Assembly: GCF_035917575.1 (NCBI RefSeq)
Contig: NZ_CP109090.1
Span: 7,688,001-7,752,000 of the forward strand
Direction: 5' to 3'
DNA length: 64,000 nucleotides
Source of the DNA: Streptomyces sp. NBC_01788
GTDB taxonomy: Bacteria; Actinomycetota; Actinomycetes; Streptomycetales; Streptomycetaceae
The position numbers and the translations under genes were made by a program. The notes under the pieces are model-generated. The model was not told the DNA's origin. It saw only the letters and a list, made by a program, of their open reading frames with translations, and made no database searches. The first letter of the stretch is position 1; every line of letters starts with the position of its first letter. This document shows positions 9,483 to 18,752 of the stretch, piece after piece.

Positions 9483-10256
9483 ATGTGCCGGTCCGTCGAC
9501 GTCAAGCAGGCCGTCCTCGCCAAGAACGACGACCTCGCCGCCACCCTGCGCGGCGACCTGGCCCGGCAGGGCGTGGCCGCCGTCAACCTGCTGTCCAGCC
9601 CCGGCAGCGGCAAGACCGAACTCCTCGGCCGGGTACTCGCCCGCGCCGTCGAACGGGGCGTCCCGGTGGCCGCGCTGACCGCGGACCTGGCGACCGAGAA
9701 CGACGCCCGCCGGCTGGCCCGCTCCGGCGCCCCGGTGCAGCAGGTCCTCACCGACGGACTCTGCCACCTGGAGGCCCGGCAGGTCCGCTCCCGGCTGGAG
9801 GGCTGGCTGCCGGAGGACACGGCGGTGCTGTTCGTGGAGAACGTCGGCAACCTCGTCTGCCCCGCGTCGTACGACCTCGGCGAGACCCTGCGGATCGTGC
9901 TGATGGCGGTGACCGAGGGCGAGGACAAACCACTGAAGTACCCCACCGCGTTCGGCTCCGCCCACCTGGTCGTGGTCACCAAGACCGACCTGGCCGAGGC
10001 CGCCGGCTTCGACGAGAGCGCCTTCCGGGCCCATGTGCAGCAGGTCAACCCCGGCGTGGAGATCGTACGGACCTGCGCGCGCACCGGCGACGGCGTCGAA
10101 ACCGTGCTGGACCGCGCACTGGCCGCCCGTGACGGCGCCCCGGAGCACCGGCCGCCGCTCACCCCGCACCCTCACACCCACGACCACGCCGCCGACGGCG
10201 AGCAGGCCCACGACCACCACACGCATCCGCACCCGGCGACCACCCCCGTCTCATGA
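9483..10256 (+). CDS. hypB: HypB nickel-delivery GTPase with a C-terminal histidine-rich tail
   Basis: 257-residue SIMIBI GTPase that drives Ni insertion into the large subunit together with HypA. Walker A (NLLSSPGSGKTELLGR) is at about residues 35-50, followed by VPVAALTADLATENDA and the VVVTKTDLAEA guanine-specificity motif. The last 36 residues hold ten His (blocks such as HPHTHDH and HDHHTHPH), a likely nickel store. In most HypB proteins a His-rich stretch, when present, is near the N-terminus. The C-terminus overlaps the hypF start (ATGA at 10253-10256). SD sequence CAGGAGCAGC precedes the start. Confidence 0.95.
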   Translation: MCRSVDVKQAVLAKNDDLAATLRGDLARQGVAAVNLLSSPGSGKTELLGRVLARAVERGVPVAALTADLATENDARRLARSGAPVQQVLTDGLCHLEARQVRSRLEGWLPEDTAVLFVENVGNLVCPASYDLGETLRIVLMAVTEGEDKPLKYPTAFGSAHLVVVTKTDLAEAAGFDESAFRAHVQQVNPGVEIVRTCARTGDGVETVLDRALAARDGAPEHRPPLTPHPHTHDHAADGEQAHDHHTHPHPATTPVS

Positions 10257-12625
10257 CCGCACCCGTCACCGGCCCGGTACGCCGCAGGCTCACCGTGCGC
10301 GGCACCGTGCAGGGCGTGGGCTTCAGGCCGTACGTGCACCGCCTGGCCGCCGACCTGGCGCTGGCCGGCTTCGTCAGCAACACCGCCGCCGGCGTGCTGA
10401 TCGAGATCGAGGGGCCGCCCGACGACGTCACCCGGTTCTGCGAACGGCTGGCCCGGCAGCCGCCCCCGCTGGCCGCCGTCACCGGCATCGGCCTGGAGGA
10501 CCTTCCCGCCGACGGCGCCACCGGCCCGTTCGTCATCCGCGCCACCGAACACTCCCCGGGCCGCACCCAACTCCCGCCCGACACCGCCACCTGCGCCGAC
10601 TGCCTGCGCGAACTGGCCGACCCGGACGACCGCCGCCACCGGCACCCGTTCATCACCTGCACCCACTGCGGCCCCCGCTTCACCATCGCCACCGCCATGC
10701 CGTACGACCGCGCCGTCACGACCATGGCCGGCTTCCCGATGTGCCCCGCCTGCGCCCGGGAGTACACCGACCCCGCCGACCGGCGCTTCCACGCCCAGCC
10801 CGTGGCCTGCCCCGACTGCGGCCCCCGGCTGCGCCTGGTCCCCGCCGCGGGCAGCGGGGACCGCCCGGCCCGGGACGCGGACGCCCTGGCGGCCGCCAGG
10901 GCCCTGCTCGCCGCCGGACGGATCGTCGCCGTCAAGGGCGTCGGCGGCTACCACCTGGCCTGCGACGCCACCGACACCCGCGCCGTCGCCACCCTGCGGA
11001 CCCGCAAGGAACGCGGCGGCAAGGCGTTCGCCGTGATGTGCGCCGACCTCGCAACCGTCGAGCGGATCGCCGACCCCACCGACCGCGAACGGGCCACGCT
11101 CACCGACCCGAGGCGGCCCATCGTCCTGCTGCGCCGGCGACCACGGCCGGACGGGCTCCGCCTGTCCGACGAGGTCTGCCCCGGCAGCCCCCACGTCGGC
11201 GTGATGCTGCCCTACACCCCCGTGCACACCCTGCTGTTCGGGCTGCCCGGCGACCCTCCCGGCCCGCGCGCGCTGGTGATGACCAGCGGCAACCGCTCCG
11301 GCGAACCGATCGTCACCGACGACGAGGAGTCGCTGACCCGGCTCGCCGGACTCGCCGACGCCTGGCTCGCCCACGACCGGCCCATCGCCTGCCCCTGCGA
11401 CGACTCCCTGCTGCGGGTGCGCCTCGACGGCACCGAACAGGTCCTGCGCCGCTCCCGCGGCTACACGCCCCGCCCCCTGCGCCTGCCGATCGCGGTGCGC
11501 CCCGCCCTCGCGGTGGGCGGCGACCTGAAGAACGCCCCGTGTGTCGGCGACGGCGAGCAGGCCTGGTTCGGGCCGCACATCGGCGACATGGGGGACCTCG
11601 CCACCCAGGAGGCCGCCCACCGGGCGGAACGGCACCTGCTGCGCCTGACCGGCGTGACCCCCGCCCTGGTCGCCGCCGACCGCCACCCCGGCTACCACTC
11701 GGCCCGCTGGGCCCGCCGCCGCGCCGCCGGGCTTCCGCGGCCGGAGCCCGTACTGGTCCAGCACCACCACGCGCACATCGCCTCGGCGATGGCCGAGCAC
11801 GGCCTCGACGGCACCACGCCCGTCATCGGCGTCGCCTTCGACGGCACCGGATACGGCGACGACGGCACCGTCTGGGGCGGCGAGTTCCTGCTCGCCGACT
11901 ACACCGGCCACCGCCGCTTCGCCCGGCTGACCCCCGCCCCGCTGCCCGGCGGCGACGCGGGCGTGGCCAACCCCTGCCGGCTCGCCCTGGCCCGGCTGTG
12001 GGCCGCGGGACTGCCCTGGGACCCCCGCCTGCCCAGCGTCGCCGCCTGCACGCCCGACGAACGGGCGCTGCTGCGGAAGCAGTTGGAGCGAGACCTGGCC
12101 TGTGTGCCGACCTCGAGCACGGGCCGGCTCTTCGATGCCGTGTCCTCCCTCGCGGGCGTGTGCCACCGCGCGGGATACGAGGCGCAGGCCGCGCTGGAGT
12201 TGGAAGCGGCCGCGACCCTGGCCCGCGACGCCGACAGTGCGGCGTACTCCTTCGGCTTCACCGACGGCCCAGGCCCCCTCGGCTGCGACCCGGCGCCCAT
12301 GCTGCGGGCGCTCCTCGACGACCAGCGGCGCGGCACCCCGCCGCCGGTCCTCGCGGCCCGCTTCCACCGGGGCCTCGCGCGGGCCGTCGCGGAGATCTGC
12401 CACCGCGCCCGCGCCGTCACCGGCCTGACCACCGTCGTCCTCAGCGGCGGTGTCTTCGCCAACGGGCTGCTGGAGGACGCGTGCGCCGCGCTGCTCACCG
12501 GGGACGGCTTCACCGTCCTGCGCCACGGCGAAGTCCCCCCGAACGACGGCGGACTGGCCCTTGGACAGCTCGTGGTCGCGGCACACGAGCCACACCACCG
12601 GCGGCGCCAGGAAGCCGCCGGATGA
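10253..12625 (+). CDS. hypF: HypF carbamoyltransferase
   Basis: 790-residue enzyme that converts carbamoyl phosphate to carbamoyl-AMP and transfers the carbamoyl group to the C-terminal Cys of HypE, the first step in making active-site cyanide. Domains in order: acylphosphatase (about 8-95, VRGTVQGVGFRPYVHRL), two zinc fingers (about 112-190; CADCLREL, CTHCGPRF, CPACAREY, CPDCGPRL), YrdC-like (about 205-390) and a Kae1-like C-terminal domain with HHHAHIASAMAEHG and GVAFDGTGYGDDG. Full length for the family. It is translationally coupled to hypB and followed 73 bp later by hypC. Confidence 0.97.
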   Translation: MTAPVTGPVRRRLTVRGTVQGVGFRPYVHRLAADLALAGFVSNTAAGVLIEIEGPPDDVTRFCERLARQPPPLAAVTGIGLEDLPADGATGPFVIRATEHSPGRTQLPPDTATCADCLRELADPDDRRHRHPFITCTHCGPRFTIATAMPYDRAVTTMAGFPMCPACAREYTDPADRRFHAQPVACPDCGPRLRLVPAAGSGDRPARDADALAAARALLAAGRIVAVKGVGGYHLACDATDTRAVATLRTRKERGGKAFAVMCADLATVERIADPTDRERATLTDPRRPIVLLRRRPRPDGLRLSDEVCPGSPHVGVMLPYTPVHTLLFGLPGDPPGPRALVMTSGNRSGEPIVTDDEESLTRLAGLADAWLAHDRPIACPCDDSLLRVRLDGTEQVLRRSRGYTPRPLRLPIAVRPALAVGGDLKNAPCVGDGEQAWFGPHIGDMGDLATQEAAHRAERHLLRLTGVTPALVAADRHPGYHSARWARRRAAGLPRPEPVLVQHHHAHIASAMAEHGLDGTTPVIGVAFDGTGYGDDGTVWGGEFLLADYTGHRRFARLTPAPLPGGDAGVANPCRLALARLWAAGLPWDPRLPSVAACTPDERALLRKQLERDLACVPTSSTGRLFDAVSSLAGVCHRAGYEAQAALELEAAATLARDADSAAYSFGFTDGPGPLGCDPAPMLRALLDDQRRGTPPPVLAARFHRGLARAVAEICHRARAVTGLTTVVLSGGVFANGLLEDACAALLTGDGFTVLRHGEVPPNDGGLALGQLVVAAHEPHHRRRQEAAG

Positions 12626-12698
12626 GCCGACCGGGCCGGGACCCGCGCGAGGGCCGCGAAGCCGGCGGACGACTGACAGCGACGAGACGGAGTGACCC

Positions 12699-13030
12699 AT
12701 GTGTTTGGCAGTGCCCGGCAAAGTCGTGGCCATCGACCACCACGCCGACCCGCTCACCGGTCTGATCGACTTCGGCGGGGTGCAGAAACAGGCATGTCTG
12801 GAGTACCTGCCCGATGTGCGGGTGGGGGAGTACGTGATCGTCCACGTCGGGTTCGCCCTCCAGCGGCTGGACGAGGAGTCGGCCCGGGCGTCCCTGGAGC
12901 TGTTCAAGGAACTGGGGCTGCTGGAGGAGGAGTTCGGCGACGCCTGGGCCCAGGCGGCCGAGCAGGCCGGCGACCCGGCCCCGCACGCCTCGGGAGCCGG
13001 AGAACGCGAGAAGAGCGGGAGTGAGGCCTG

Positions 13031-13031
<1 letters not shown>
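12699..13031 (+). CDS. hypC: HypC/HupF hydrogenase assembly chaperone
   Basis: 110-residue chaperone that carries the Fe(CN)2CO precursor together with HypD and docks it on the large subunit. The N-terminal [10 protein letters not shown] has the essential Cys2; [15 protein letters not shown] is the conserved helix. The last 30 residues (Ala/Gly/Glu-rich, charged) extend beyond the usual HypC. Its stop overlaps the hypD start (ATGA at 13028-13031), so the partner proteins are translationally coupled. Confidence 0.95.
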
Positions 13032-14183
<1,152 letters not shown>

Positions 14184-14191
<8 letters not shown>

Positions 14192-15266
14192 ACTGGCTTC
14201 CGCGACCGCCGACGCCCCCGTCGACCCGGCGAACTGGACCTGCCCCGCCCCCCTGCGCGACCAGCCGGTCGTGGTGATGGGCCACGGCGGAGGCGGCGCG
14301 CTGTCCGCCGAACTGATCCAGGACATCTTCACCCCGGCCTACGGCAACCCCGTCCTCGCCGCCATGGGCGACTCCGCCGTCCTCCACCTCGGCGGCACCC
14401 GGCTGGCCTTCTCCACCGACTCCTACGTCGTCAGGCCGTTGTTCTTCCCCGGCGGCAGCCTCGGCGACCTGGCGGTCAACGGCACCGTCAACGACCTGGC
14501 GATGAGCGGCGCCCGGCCCGCCTACCTCTCCGCGGCCTTCGTCCTGGAGGAGGGCGTGGAGCTGACCGTGGTCGAACGGATCGCGCGCGCCATGGGCGCC
14601 GCCGCCGAGGCCGCGGGCGTCACCGTGGCCACCGGCGACACCAAGGTGGTGGAGGCCGGACACGGCGACGGCGTGTACGTCACCACCGCCGGCGTCGGTG
14701 TCGTCCCCGAAGGAGTGGACATCCGCCCACAGCGCGCCCGGCCGGGCGACGCCGTCATCGTCAGCGGCCCGATCGGCCTGCACGGCGTGGCGATCATGAG
14801 CGTCCGGGAAGGCCTGGAGTTCGGCGTCGAGGTCGCCAGCGACACCGCGCCCCTGGGGGACCTGGTGGCCGCCATGCTGGCCGTCACCCCGGACATCCAC
14901 GTGCTGCGCGACCCCACCCGGGGCGGTCTCGCCGCCTCCCTCAACGAGATCGCCCGCGCCTCCGGCACCGGGATCCGGATGAGCGAACGCGCCATCCCCG
15001 TCCCCGACGCGGTCGCGAACGCCTGCGGATTCCTCGGCCTCGACCCGCTGTACGTGGCCAACGAGGGCCGGCTCGTCGCCTTCGTGCCGCCCACCGATGC
15101 GGAGGCCGTCCTGGAGGCGATGCGTGCCCACCCGCAGGGCGGCGGAGCCGTGCTCATCGGCGAGTGCGTCGCCGAGCACCCCGGCATGGTGGTCGTCGCC
15201 ACCGGCCTCGGCGGCACCCGGGTCGTCGACCTGCCGCTGGGCGAGCAACTGCCGCGTATCTGCTGA
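14184..15266 (+). CDS. hypE: HypE dehydratase (cyanide ligand formation)
   Basis: 360-residue AIR-synthase-like enzyme that dehydrates the carbamoyl group on its own C-terminal Cys to thiocyanate. The C-terminus LPRIC ends in the required terminal Cys360. Other signatures are [18 protein letters not shown] near the N-terminus, a Mg-ATP-binding region around [10 protein letters not shown], and [17 protein letters not shown]. The start overlaps hypD by 8 bp. A strong hairpin directly downstream ends the + strand maturation operon, facing the converging hypA. Confidence 0.97.
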
Positions 15267-15276
15267 CCCGCAGAAC

Positions 15277-15321
15277 CGAACGGCCCCCGCCGGTGCGTCG
15301 TGCACCGGTGGGGGCCGTTCG
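15277..15321. terminator. Strong bidirectional terminator between hypE and hypA
   Basis: A 20-bp stem with one G/A discrepancy (CGAACGGCCCCC... pairing with ...GGGGGCCGTTCG) around a 5-base loop, 10 bp after the hypE stop and 17 bp from the hypA stop on the other strand. It fits a shared terminator for two convergent operons. Confidence 0.85.
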
Positions 15322-15337
15322 GCCGCCGGACGGCCCC

Positions 15338-15697
15338 TCAGGGCGTCGGCGACGGCGCGGGCTCGATGGCGGTGATCTCCAACTCCCGTCCGCTGCGCAG
15401 GTCCCGCGAGGGACGATCGCAGTGGGGGCACCAGAAGAACGGGGGCATTCCGACCGGGAACTCCGCGTCGCACGGCACGCAGTGGGCGTGCGCGGTCACC
15501 TGCTCGACGACGAGCCGGGCCCCGGCCAGGGCGGTGCCCTCGCGGGCGACCTCGAAGGCGAAGCTCAGCGCGTCGGGCACGACCCCGGCCAGCTCGCCCA
15601 CCCGCACCGTCACCACCGAGACGGGGCCCGTGCCCTCGGCGCGGGCCACCTCGTCGGCCTGTTCCACGATCGCGGTCGCGATCGACAACTCGTGCAT
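15338..15697 (-). CDS. hypA: HypA nickel metallochaperone
   Basis: 119-residue nickel carrier that works with HypB. The N-terminal MHELSIA provides the Ni ligand His2; two CXXC pairs (Cys73/76 and Cys90/93, in HCVPCDAEF and FWCPHCDRPS) form the zinc site. It is the last gene of the - strand operon that also holds hydrogenase large-subunit copy A, separated from the other hyp genes, which lie on the opposite strand. The 74-bp gap upstream contains short direct repeats. Confidence 0.95.
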   Translation of the reverse strand: MHELSIATAIVEQADEVARAEGTGPVSVVTVRVGELAGVVPDALSFAFEVAREGTALAGARLVVEQVTAHAHCVPCDAEFPVGMPPFFWCPHCDRPSRDLRSGRELEITAIEPAPSPTP

Positions 15698-15699
15698 GT

Positions 15700-15743
15700 C
15701 GGCCGGCTCCGTCCGGTAGCTCCGATCGGCCGGCTCCGTCCGG
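15700..15743. repeat. 17-bp direct repeat in the DUF5947-hypA gap
   Basis: CGGCCGGCTCCGTCCGG occurs twice, at about 15700-15716 and 15727-15743, immediately upstream of the hypA start. A second tandem repeat follows at 15761-15788. No function recognised; slippage or a regulatory site for hypA are both possible. Confidence 0.6.
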
Positions 15744-15760
15744 CCGGTTCCGTTCGGTCA

Positions 15761-15788
15761 GTTCTGCTCGGTCAGTTCTGCTCGGTCA
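15761..15788. repeat. 14-bp tandem duplication across the DUF5947-like stop codon
   Basis: GTTCTGCTCGGTCA is present in two perfect adjacent copies, preceded by a partial third. In the coding direction the duplicated unit contains the final codons (ACC GAG CAG AAC TGA), so the gene end has been copied once more after the stop. This looks like recent slippage. Confidence 0.65.
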
Positions 15789-16368
15789 GCTCCGCGAAGA
15801 ACTGCTCGACGGCGGGCCACAACCGGCCCCCGCCGGACAGGCCCCGCCACTCGCGGCGGACCACGGCCAGCATCCGGAAGCAGTCGTCGACGGGCACGAC
15901 CCAGTGATGGTCCATGCCCTGGACGGTGCTGACGAGCAACGCCTCCACCTCGGGCTCCATGCCGCCGAGTTCGGGGATCCGGCCGGCCAACTGCCGCCAG
16001 GCCGCCGCGTCCACCTCCCACCGCATGGAACCTGCCGGGCTCGGGCCCTCGGCGGTGACCGTGCCGTCGGCGCGCGGCACGAAGAAGACCAGGCCTACCG
16101 GCACCCCCAGCGCCGCCGTGTCGACGTGCGGAAGCCGCACCCGGCGCCGGGGGACGAGCCGGTGGTGCCCGCCGCCCGCCCCGTCCCCGGCGAAGAGCAC
16201 CGAGCACGGGCCGCAGGCGCACCGCACCTCGGCCTCGGCGGTGTCGTAGAGATGGCGGTGGTCCTCGGGCACCGGCGCGGCGCACAGATCGCACACCTCG
16301 CCCGCCGCCGCGGCGCTGCCGCCGGCCGAGGAACGGATGAGACGGGCCAGCGCCCCGTCCCCGCTCAC
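15772..16368 (-). CDS. Hydrogenase-operon Cys-rich protein (DUF5947-like)
   Basis: 198-residue soluble protein of unknown function. After about 24 residues it has a Cys cluster: CDLC (Cys26/29), then CACGPC further on, probably binding zinc or an Fe-S cluster, followed by a mixed domain with WEVDAAAWRQLAGRIPELGG and a C-terminal HHWVVPVDDCFRML stretch. I recall this as the DUF5947 family found next to actinobacterial hydrogenases, but could not check. The GTG start at 16368 overlaps the upstream stop (GTGA), giving translational coupling to the NifU-like gene. A role in maturation or electron transfer is inferred from its place in the operon. Confidence 0.8.
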   Translation of the reverse strand: MSGDGALARLIRSSAGGSAAAAGEVCDLCAAPVPEDHRHLYDTAEAEVRCACGPCSVLFAGDGAGGGHHRLVPRRRVRLPHVDTAALGVPVGLVFFVPRADGTVTAEGPSPAGSMRWEVDAAAWRQLAGRIPELGGMEPEVEALLVSTVQGMDHHWVVPVDDCFRMLAVVRREWRGLSGGGRLWPAVEQFFAELTEQN

Positions 16369-16961
16369 CGCGGCTCCTGCGACTGTGGCGCACCCCGGCG
16401 CATGAGCGTGTCCAGGGGGACGAACGCCGGAGCCGCCTGCCGCTCGGCCGCGGCGGCCACCGCCTCCACCGCCGCCAGTTCGGGCGCGGCGGCGAGCACG
16501 GCGGCACGGACGGCGTCGCTCACGTCGTCCGTGCCGCCGCCGCACCCGGCACCGCACCCGCCGCCGCCCGTGGTGACCCGCACCCGAGCCACTTGCTCCT
16601 CCACGCCCACCCACTCGACGTCGCCGCCGCGCTCCCGGACGGCCGGGCGCAGCCGTTCGACGGCGCGCTCCGCCCGGCGCTCGGCCGGCTCGGGGTGGAT
16701 CTCGTGCAGGACCAGCAGATGGCCCACCAGCTCGTCGTCGGTCAGACGCCCCGTCAGTTCACCGTCTGCGCGGTCGAGCACGCGGCCCAGCGCCTCGCCG
16801 TACACCTCGGTCAGCAGCCGCACCGCCTCCAGGGCGGACCGCACGGTCGGCCCCGGAGCGGCCTCGAGGCCCGCGAGGAGTTCGTCGAGCCGGGCGAGCC
16901 GCGCCTCGACGTCCGGGTCCGCGAGCCGGCCGGACCGGGTGCCCTGCTCCGTGTCAGACAT
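16365..16961 (-). CDS. NifU-like protein of the hydrogenase operon
   Basis: 198-residue protein. The N-terminal half is helical with a HEIHPEPAERR motif; the C-terminal half resembles the NifU C-terminal Fe-S scaffold domain (VEEQVARVRVTTGGGG, then GCGAGCGGG). The usual NifU CXXC is replaced here by Cys136-X3-Cys140 in a Gly-rich loop. It may supply or hold Fe-S clusters for the small subunit. Its start overlaps the end of large-subunit copy A by 8 bp (16954-16961), and the A of its ATG is the last base of the duplicated hhyL block, so the duplication ends exactly where this gene begins. Confidence 0.75.
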   Translation of the reverse strand: MSDTEQGTRSGRLADPDVEARLARLDELLAGLEAAPGPTVRSALEAVRLLTEVYGEALGRVLDRADGELTGRLTDDELVGHLLVLHEIHPEPAERRAERAVERLRPAVRERGGDVEWVGVEEQVARVRVTTGGGGCGAGCGGGTDDVSDAVRAAVLAAAPELAAVEAVAAAAERQAAPAFVPLDTLMRRGAPQSQEPR

Positions 16962-18747
16962 GGTCGGTTCCGTAGGTGGGGGTGTGGGTGGTGGTGAGGG
17001 TTTTGCCGTTGCCGAGGTACATGTGGACGCCGCAGGGGAGGCAGGGGTCGAAGCTGCGGACGGTGCGCATGATGTCGACGCCTTTGAAGGTGTCGGGGTC
17101 GTTTTCTTCGAAGATGGGTTGTCCTTGGACGGCGTCTTCGTAGGGGCCGGGGGTGCCGTAGGGGTCGCGGGGGCTGGCGTTCCAGGGGGTGGGTGGGTAG
17201 GGGTGGTAGTTGGCGATTTTCTGGTTTTTGATGACGAGGTGGTGGGAGAGGACGCCGCGGACGGCTTCGTGGAAGCCGCAGCCGATGGCTTCGTCGGGGA
17301 CTTGGAAGTTTTCGAAGACTTTGGTTTCGCCGGCGCGGACGAGGGTTTGGGCTTGTTCGAGGAATTGGAGGGCCATGGCGGCGGCGTAGGCGATGAAGTA
17401 GGGGCGGGCTCGGTCGCGTTCGATGGTGTTGGACCATTGGGGGATGGTCCATTCGAGGGTGGTTTCGGGGAGTTTTTCGCCGTGGGGGAGGGTGATGCGG
17501 ACGCTGTGGCCGGTGGCTTTGATGTAGGGGGTGTCGACGAGTCCGTTGAGGGCGGTGGACCAGAGGCGGGCGAGGGGGCCGCCGCCGGTGTCGAGGGCGA
17601 GGTGCTGGCCGGTTTCGGGGTGGTGCCAGCGGGGGCTCATGACCCAGCTGTAGTTGTGGTCGAAGGCGCGTTTTTGGGGGTGGGGGAGGGTGGTCTGGTT
17701 CCAGGGGTGGCGGATGTCGACGGGGTTGCCGAGGGGGTCGTGGGTGACGAAGGGTTCTTCGGAGGTCCAGTCGTCGTAGTAGGAGGAGCCGAGGAGGATG
17801 CGCAGGCCGAGGTTGATGTCGACGAGGTTGTTGGTGACGAGTTGGCCGTCGACGATGATGCCGGGGGTGACGTACATGGCCTTGCCCCAGTGGTTCATCG
17901 TTTCGTAGCGGTAGTCGACGATGTCGGGGTTTTGCCAGGCGCCCCAGCAGGCCAGGAGGATGCGGCGGCGGCCGACTTCTTCGTAGCCGGGCAGGGCCTG
18001 GTAGAAGAAGTCGAAGACGTCGTCGTTGAGGGCGACGGCTTGTTTGACGAAGTCGATGACGCGCATGAGGCGGGCGAGGTAGTCGGTGAAGACGGTGGGT
18101 TGGGGCATGGTGCCCACGCCGCCGGGATAGAGGGTGGAGGGGTGGACGTGGCGTCCTTCCATGAGGCAGAACATTTCCCGGGTGATGCGGGACATCTTCA
18201 GTGCCTGTTTGTAGATTTCGCCTTCGAAGGGGTTGAAGGCGCGCATGATGTCGGCGATGGTGCGGTAGCCGTGGAGGTGTCCTCGGGGGGCTTCGGTGCG
18301 TTCGGCGCGGGCGAGGACGCTGGGGTTGGTGGCTTTGACCATGGCTTCGCAGAAGTCGACGAAGACGAGGTTGTCCTGGAAGATGGTGTGGTCGAACATG
18401 TACTCGGCGGCTTCGCCGAGGTTGGTGATGTGTTCGGCGAGCGGTGGGGGTTTGACGCCGTAGGCCATCTGCTGGGCGTAGTTGGAGCAGGTGGTGTGGT
18501 TGTCGCCGCAGATGCCGCAGATGCGTGAGGTGATGAAGCCGGCGTCGCGGGGGTCCTTGCCCTTCATGAACACCGAGTAGCCGCGGAACAGGGACGAGGT
18601 GGAGTGGCACTCCACGACCTCCCGGTTCGCGAAATCGATTTTCGTGTAGATGCCCAGATTCCCGATGATCCGCGTGATCGGATCCCAGGACATGTCCACG
18701 ATCTGAGCGGGCTTACGCCCCGCCCGACGCGCCTCGGTGGTCGTCAT
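16954..18747 (-). CDS. hhyL: [NiFe]-hydrogenase large subunit, copy A (group 1h type)
   Basis: 597-residue catalytic subunit. The L1 motif RICGICGDNH (Cys77, Cys80) and the L2 motif DPCLPCGVH (Cys569, Cys572, His575) supply the four Ni-Fe ligands. After His575 a 22-residue tail should be removed by the maturation protease. Sequence style (MSWDPITRIIGNLGIYTKID, no signal) fits the actinobacterial high-affinity class. It is 1,787 bp identical to copy B at 44361 apart from two synonymous bases (18469 and 17956) and differs in protein only at the last two residues (HV versus QG), inside the cleaved tail. No small-subunit gene precedes it; instead a 505-aa gene ends 5 bp upstream, and NifU-like, DUF5947-like and hypA genes follow. 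It would have to pair with HhyS encoded 25 kb away. Confidence 0.97.
   Translation of the reverse strand: MTTTEARRAGRKPAQIVDMSWDPITRIIGNLGIYTKIDFANREVVECHSTSSLFRGYSVFMKGKDPRDAGFITSRICGICGDNHTTCSNYAQQMAYGVKPPPLAEHITNLGEAAEYMFDHTIFQDNLVFVDFCEAMVKATNPSVLARAERTEAPRGHLHGYRTIADIMRAFNPFEGEIYKQALKMSRITREMFCLMEGRHVHPSTLYPGGVGTMPQPTVFTDYLARLMRVIDFVKQAVALNDDVFDFFYQALPGYEEVGRRRILLACWGAWQNPDIVDYRYETMNHWGKAMYVTPGIIVDGQLVTNNLVDINLGLRILLGSSYYDDWTSEEPFVTHDPLGNPVDIRHPWNQTTLPHPQKRAFDHNYSWVMSPRWHHPETGQHLALDTGGGPLARLWSTALNGLVDTPYIKATGHSVRITLPHGEKLPETTLEWTIPQWSNTIERDRARPYFIAYAAAMALQFLEQAQTLVRAGETKVFENFQVPDEAIGCGFHEAVRGVLSHHLVIKNQKIANYHPYPPTPWNASPRDPYGTPGPYEDAVQGQPIFEENDPDTFKGVDIMRTVRSFDPCLPCGVHMYLGNGKTLTTTHTPTYGTDHV
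16961..18747 (-). repeat. Inverted 1,787-bp repeat, left arm (hhyL copy A)
   Basis: This block matches 44361-46147 in reverse orientation with two mismatches (18469 C versus coding A at 44639; 17956 G versus coding G at 45152 on the other strand, i.e. CTC versus CTG). Homology starts at the A of the start codon: upstream bases GTCAC here and ACCGAG there do not match. It ends at ...GACCA, after which the copies read TGTCTGA and AGGCTGA. The two arms bracket 25.6 kb. Confidence 0.97.
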
Positions 18748-18752
18748 GTGAC

